NCBI GenBank assembly: GCA_025453675.1
Contig: JALOPW010000011.1
Coordinates: 1 to 44,528 of the forward strand
DNA length: 44,528 nucleotides
Reading direction: 5' to 3'
DNA from: Methanolinea sp.
Lineage (GTDB): Archaea > Halobacteriota > Methanomicrobia > Methanomicrobiales > Methanospirillaceae
The notes below the pieces were generated by a model. That model was not told the DNA's origin. It worked only from the letters and a program-made list of their open reading frames with translations, and searched no databases. Below are positions 41,510-44,528 of the stretch, piece after piece (the first letter of the stretch is position 1; the number at the start of each line of letters is the position of its first letter). The position numbers were made by a program, and so were the translations under genes.

Positions 41510-42946
41510 ATGTCCCTGATGGTGCTTGGCACCTCCTCGCATGCCGGAAAGAGTACGGTAGTCGCAGCGCTCTGCAGAGTGCTTGCAAACAGGGGGATCA
41601 GCGTGGCTCCATTCAAATCCCAGAACATGAGCCTGAACTCCTATGTGACGAGCGACGGGTGCGAGATTGGGATTGCGCAGGCCATGCAGGCATTTGCCGC
41701 CCGGGCAGAACCGCGGGCGGAGATGAACCCCATCCTCCTCAAACCCAAAGGTGATGCCACCTCCCAGGTGGTGCTGATGGGTCATCCCTACAAAGACGTC
41801 CCCGCAAGGGATTATTACCTTGAAACCGGTTTTCTCCTCGAACAGGCACTTTCCGCTGCGCGTGTCCTGGAGGAGGACTACGGGCACCTGGTCGTGGAGG
41901 GGGCCGGCGGGGCTGCTGAGATGAACCTCTATTCGCGGGACATTGCGAATGTGCTCCTTGCCAGGGCACTCAAATATCCCATCATCCTGGTGGCAGACAT
42001 CGAACGGGGAGGAGTGTTTGCCCAGGTTTACGGAACCATAAAACTCCTCCCGGATGATATCGCTCCACTGGTAAAGGGTGTAATCATCAATAAATTCAGG
42101 GGAGACCCGGAGATCTTTGCACAGGGGATTGAGATCCTGGAGAAGATCAGCGGTGTCCCGGTGCTCGGAGTGCTCCCGTATGCACGTATCGACCTCCCAA
42201 GCGAAGATTCGCTCTCCATCGGGGAGAAGAAGTCAATTGATCACCCGGTACGTATCGGCATCATCAGGCTGCCCCACATCTCCAATTTTTGCGATTTCGA
42301 GCACCTGGAAAAACGGGCCAGAGTGGAATATATCCCACTCGGTAACCCCCTGCGGGACTTTGACTGCATCATCATCCCTGGCACCAAGAATACCGTGGAA
42401 GATCTTGCACAGGTCTGGATATCCGGGACCGCGGATGAGATAAGGCACGCGCGCAACGAGGGTATTCCCATCATAGGTATCTGCGGGGGCTACCAGATGC
42501 TCGGACGCGAAGTGGTAGATTCGGGCGTGGAGTCCTGCCAGGGCATCCACCGGGGGATAGGAATACTTGACGTGGTGACCCGTTTTGACCGTTACGAGAA
42601 GAAGACAGAGCAGGTGACCCTGGAAGCACGGCCAATCGGCCCTTTACTCTCGGCGATGGGTCGGGTATCGGGATACGAGATTCACATGGGGGTGACGGAG
42701 CGCGGTGCAGTCGAAGAGGCATTCCGGGGGGAGGGGGCAGCAACCCCCGATGGCCTGGTCTTTGGCACCTACCTGCATGGACTTTTCTCGAATGCCTCTG
42801 CGGTGGATGCCCTGCTCACCTGCCTCTATGCCAGGAGGGGACTCTGTTATGTTCCTGACTCCGGTGATCCTGATCCCTACGAGGATCTTGCAGCCCTGTT
42901 CTCGGACCATGTGCGCATGGACCTCATTCTTCCATATTTCGAATGA
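41510..42946 (+). CDS. cobQ: Cobyric acid synthase
   Basis: Glutamine- and ATP-dependent amidase of the cobalamin (B12) pathway. It amidates four side chains of adenosyl-cobyrinic acid diamide. The 478 residues have the N-terminal P-loop variant [39 protein letters not shown], and [13 protein letters not shown]. The C-terminal glutaminase domain has the nucleophile motif [16 protein letters not shown] and GTYLHGLF. It stands alone on the plus strand, divergent from nrdJ, with a shared promoter. Confidence 0.95.
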   Translation: MSLMVLGTSSHAGKSTVVAALCRVLANRGISVAPFKSQNMSLNSYVTSDGCEIGIAQAMQAFAARAEPRAEMNPILLKPKGDATSQVVLMGHPYKDVPARDYYLETGFLLEQALSAARVLEEDYGHLVVEGAGGAAEMNLYSRDIANVLLARALKYPIILVADIERGGVFAQVYGTIKLLPDDIAPLVKGVIINKFRGDPEIFAQGIEILEKISGVPVLGVLPYARIDLPSEDSLSIGEKKSIDHPVRIGIIRLPHISNFCDFEHLEKRARVEYIPLGNPLRDFDCIIIPGTKNTVEDLAQVWISGTADEIRHARNEGIPIIGICGGYQMLGREVVDSGVESCQGIHRGIGILDVVTRFDRYEKKTEQVTLEARPIGPLLSAMGRVSGYEIHMGVTERGAVEEAFRGEGAATPDGLVFGTYLHGLFSNASAVDALLTCLYARRGLCYVPDSGDPDPYEDLAALFSDHVRMDLILPYFE

Positions 42947-43193
42947 GACGCAGAATTCGACAGCCCGGTTCATACTGACGACCAGGTGTGGAGTTCATGT
43001 CTTTTCCTGGGCGCAATCCCGGTATTTCTTTTGCGTCCTGATTTTTCCGGAACAGGGTTGACAGCGTTTGCGTGGTTTACCCTTCCCTGTGCCTCTCATT
43101 CAACGCATGCCTCCCAAAGGTGAGGGAACAGGGAGATATTTCAAGGTGGAAGAACAAAATCACTCGGAGAGGAGAGAGTGAGGAGGAAGAACC
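42947..43193. other. Non-coding gap upstream of the RHH gene
   Basis: A 247-base stretch after cobQ. A TATA-like AGATATTTCAAGG lies at about 43134-43146, with the predicted start about 30 bases before the next gene. No convincing small ORF or RNA was seen. Confidence 0.4.
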
Positions 43194-43532
43194 ATGCCCA
43201 TGCGAGTGTCAATCACCATTGACCCGGACACCATGGACCTTGTCGATAAATTTGCAAAAGAACACGGCCTTGACAGAAACCGGGCTATCCTTGAATGCAT
43301 AGAGACAGGATATGCCAGGCTCACCGATGGAACTCCGGTCACCTTCACCCAGACGAGGACTTTTGAAGAGTATAATGACCTCAGGCAGGCCATCTCCGAG
43401 GTGAAGTCTGGCCTGTCAACCCTTGCCGAGGAGGTCAGGCTGATGCACCACACCATCGAGGTGGAGTGGAACCGGGAGATACGGGGAGTCCCTTACCAGA
43501 GCAGAAAATGGTACGAGTTCTGGAAGACCTGA
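43194..43532 (+). CDS. Ribbon-helix-helix DNA-binding protein (CopG/NikR-like)
   Basis: A 112-residue protein whose N-terminus MPMRVSITIDPDTMDLVDKF, followed by KEHGLDRNRAILECIETG, has the strand-helix-helix pattern of RHH regulators. The rest is a helical/coiled region (FEEYNDLRQAISEVKSGLSTLAEEVRLM) and a Trp/Tyr-rich tail. It lacks the C-terminal ACT-like domain of NikR. GAGGAGG lies seven bases before the ATG, a strong site. No toxin partner is adjacent, so an antitoxin role is not supported. Its target is unknown. Confidence 0.8.
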   Translation: MPMRVSITIDPDTMDLVDKFAKEHGLDRNRAILECIETGYARLTDGTPVTFTQTRTFEEYNDLRQAISEVKSGLSTLAEEVRLMHHTIEVEWNREIRGVPYQSRKWYEFWKT

Positions 43533-43560
43533 TACCAGTTCAGTCTGCCCGGAGATTTCG

Positions 43561-43902
43561 TCACCCGATGATACTCATCATGCTCCGGTAGCCCTCTCCA
43601 CGCTTGTCACCGCATTTTACGGCCTCAACGGTCCGCATATCCACCTCGTCGGCGTCACGGTGCCGGAGGCAGAAGGCAAGTGCCGGTGATTTCACAAAGA
43701 CCCCTTTCACCCGGAAATACCGGGAGTGTACGCAGAATCTGCAGTGTTCTACAGTCTCATCCTTTCCTGGAAGACAGGACACCTTCCCGTGCTTCACCTC
43801 CAGGACCCGGTATTCATCCTCTGGCATGAGAATCCTCCATGCAGTGTTCACTGCCGCTCTATATCTACCCTTCAGTTGTGGATCAGCACCAGGGGAGTGC
43901 AT
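43561..43902 (-). CDS. Small Cys-rich protein of unknown function
   Basis: 113 residues, no recognised family. Cys residues are spaced C-x11-HC-x2-C-x14-C and a later C in VKCGDK. The middle motif CLPGKDETVEHCRFCVHSRYF and CLRHRDADE suggest a metal site, possibly zinc or iron-sulfur. No signal or membrane segment is visible. The ATG at 43902 has GAGGT upstream; the frame is open to 44073, but the extra part is Cys/Pro-rich and lies over the neighbouring promoter and gene, so it is not used. It converges on the RHH gene with a 28-base gap. Confidence 0.6.
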   Translation of the reverse strand: MHSPGADPQLKGRYRAAVNTAWRILMPEDEYRVLEVKHGKVSCLPGKDETVEHCRFCVHSRYFRVKGVFVKSPALAFCLRHRDADEVDMRTVEAVKCGDKRGEGYRSMMSIIG

Positions 43903-43980
43903 GAATAAAACCTCGGAAAGACCAACATATTTGTAGAGAACAGGCATACAGACACATTGACACGAGGGATGTGAATTATA

Positions 43981-44528
43981 ATGCCTGCAATTCGAAGGAA
44001 CGGGCCAAGATATCTTGCCCTCTGCATCATCGCGCTCGCTGTCGTCGCAGCAAGCGGCATGGTCGCTGCACAAAGCCTCTCTTTCCAGGGGCCGGACCAG
44101 GGAAAGGCCGGTGAGACGGTCAAGGTCGATATTGTGCTCGACCAGGCTCCGGGGGGCATCTCCGGCTACAGAATATCCCTCTCCCTAAAGGACAGAGGAC
44201 TGGGTGAATTCCGGGAAGTAGAGTATCCGCCCTGGGCAGGAATCACTGAGAATTCACCCCTTTCCTCCCCGGAGGTATGGATAAAAGCAGTAGATACCAG
44301 GCAGGGAGTAGAGATGAATGCCACAGGTATTGTCATCGCCACCCTTTCGATCTATTGTTTCAAAGACGGTCCGCTGGCCGTGGAATATGGTGCTGTCCGG
44401 ATCGACGACGACGAGGGGAACTCCCTCCAGGGGAGTGCAGGACTCGTTATTCCCACAGGGGATGAAACAGTCACACCTGCTCCCACCCCAACCAGCACGG
44501 CCGCTGCTCAAGGGACATCCGGAACCGG
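43981..44528 (+). CDS. Secreted protein with cohesin-like domain (5' part, runs off the window)
   Basis: The reading frame is open from the ATG at 43981 to the window end with no stop (182 codons). Residues 1-31 form a signal peptide (LALCIIALAVVAASGMVAA). A beta-sandwich-like domain follows, SLSFQGPDQGKAGETVKVD, GGISGYRISLSL, PPWAGITENSPLSS, VWIKAVD and ATLSIYCFK, like the cohesin/carbohydrate-binding-type domains common in methanogen surface proteins. The visible end (TPAPTPTSTAAAQGTSGT) is a Pro/Thr/Ala-rich linker. GAGGGATG and a TATA-like string at about 43924-43933 support the start. The product and its C-terminal anchor are not visible. Confidence 0.8.
   Translation, partial: MPAIRRNGPRYLALCIIALAVVAASGMVAAQSLSFQGPDQGKAGETVKVDIVLDQAPGGISGYRISLSLKDRGLGEFREVEYPPWAGITENSPLSSPEVWIKAVDTRQGVEMNATGIVIATLSIYCFKDGPLAVEYGAVRIDDDEGNSLQGSAGLVIPTGDETVTPAPTPTSTAAAQGTSGT

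Noticed and set aside
43194-43532. Toxin-antitoxin pair with the RHH protein as antitoxin
   Set aside because: No small toxin-like gene follows on the same strand; the next gene is convergent and Cys-rich.
43903-44073. N-terminal extension of the Cys-rich protein to 170 residues
   Set aside because: The extra part overlaps the promoter and the start of the divergent secreted gene, while an ATG with GAGGT upstream exists at 43902.

Overview
The window is GC-rich archaeal DNA, most likely from a methanogen of the Methanomicrobiales (Methanoregula/Methanolinea/Methanosphaerula-like). This is inferred from gene content: coenzyme F420 synthesis genes (cofC, cofG, a CofE-type ligase), archaeal RNA polymerase subunits with a two-cluster ferredoxin domain in RpoD, archaeal ribosomal proteins (L18e, L13, S9), deoxyhypusine synthase, isopentenyl phosphate kinase and an archaeal RNase J. 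It is almost entirely ordinary chromosome. No insertion sequence, prophage or CRISPR array was seen.

Layout. 1-3935 (minus): smc preceded by a small coiled-coil protein. 4255-7940 (plus): glyA-folD-folP-CofE-like, a one-carbon/pterin operon with overlapping or abutting genes. 8168-9809 (plus): an accessory patch with two secreted DUF333 proteins and a membrane-anchored winged-helix regulator. 9946-13650: cofC (minus), divergent from cofG-purC-purS-purQ-ftr (plus), all tightly overlapping. 13651-14359: a 0.7 kb non-coding segment carrying a family of 25-nt palindromes. 14360-29498 (minus): a 15 kb archaeal superoperon, read from tRNA-Ser(GCU) through S13, S4, S11, RpoD, L18e, L13, S9, RpoN, tRNA-Pro(CGG), RpoK, enolase, S2, MEMO1-like, mevalonate kinase, isopentenyl phosphate kinase, type 2 IPP isomerase, RNase J, GGPP synthase and GluRS to a UbiB-family kinase. 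It links translation, transcription, RNA decay and ether-lipid precursor supply. 29640-33715 (minus): a receiver/5xPAS histidine kinase and deoxyhypusine synthase. 33834-37789 (minus): five consecutive genes made almost only of CBS domains (about 18 modules). 37992-39390 (plus): a GTPase / DUF2073 / zinc-ribbon trio matching the archaeal vesiculation operon arvABC. 39404-42946: aIF1, then a B12-dependent ribonucleotide reductase (minus), divergent from cobyric acid synthase (plus) across a single shared TATA element. 43194-end: a ribbon-helix-helix protein, a small Cys-rich protein and the 5' part of a secreted cohesin-like protein that runs off the window.

The strongest items for follow-up are the arvABC trio beside the CBS array, the symmetric nrdJ/cobQ promoter joining a cofactor-making gene to its cofactor-using gene, the palindromic repeat family at 13.7-14.1 kb, the MEMO1 homologue inside the mevalonate genes, and a tRNA-Pro whose 5' end directly follows the rpoN stop codon. 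All functional statements rest on motifs read by eye; no database search was run.
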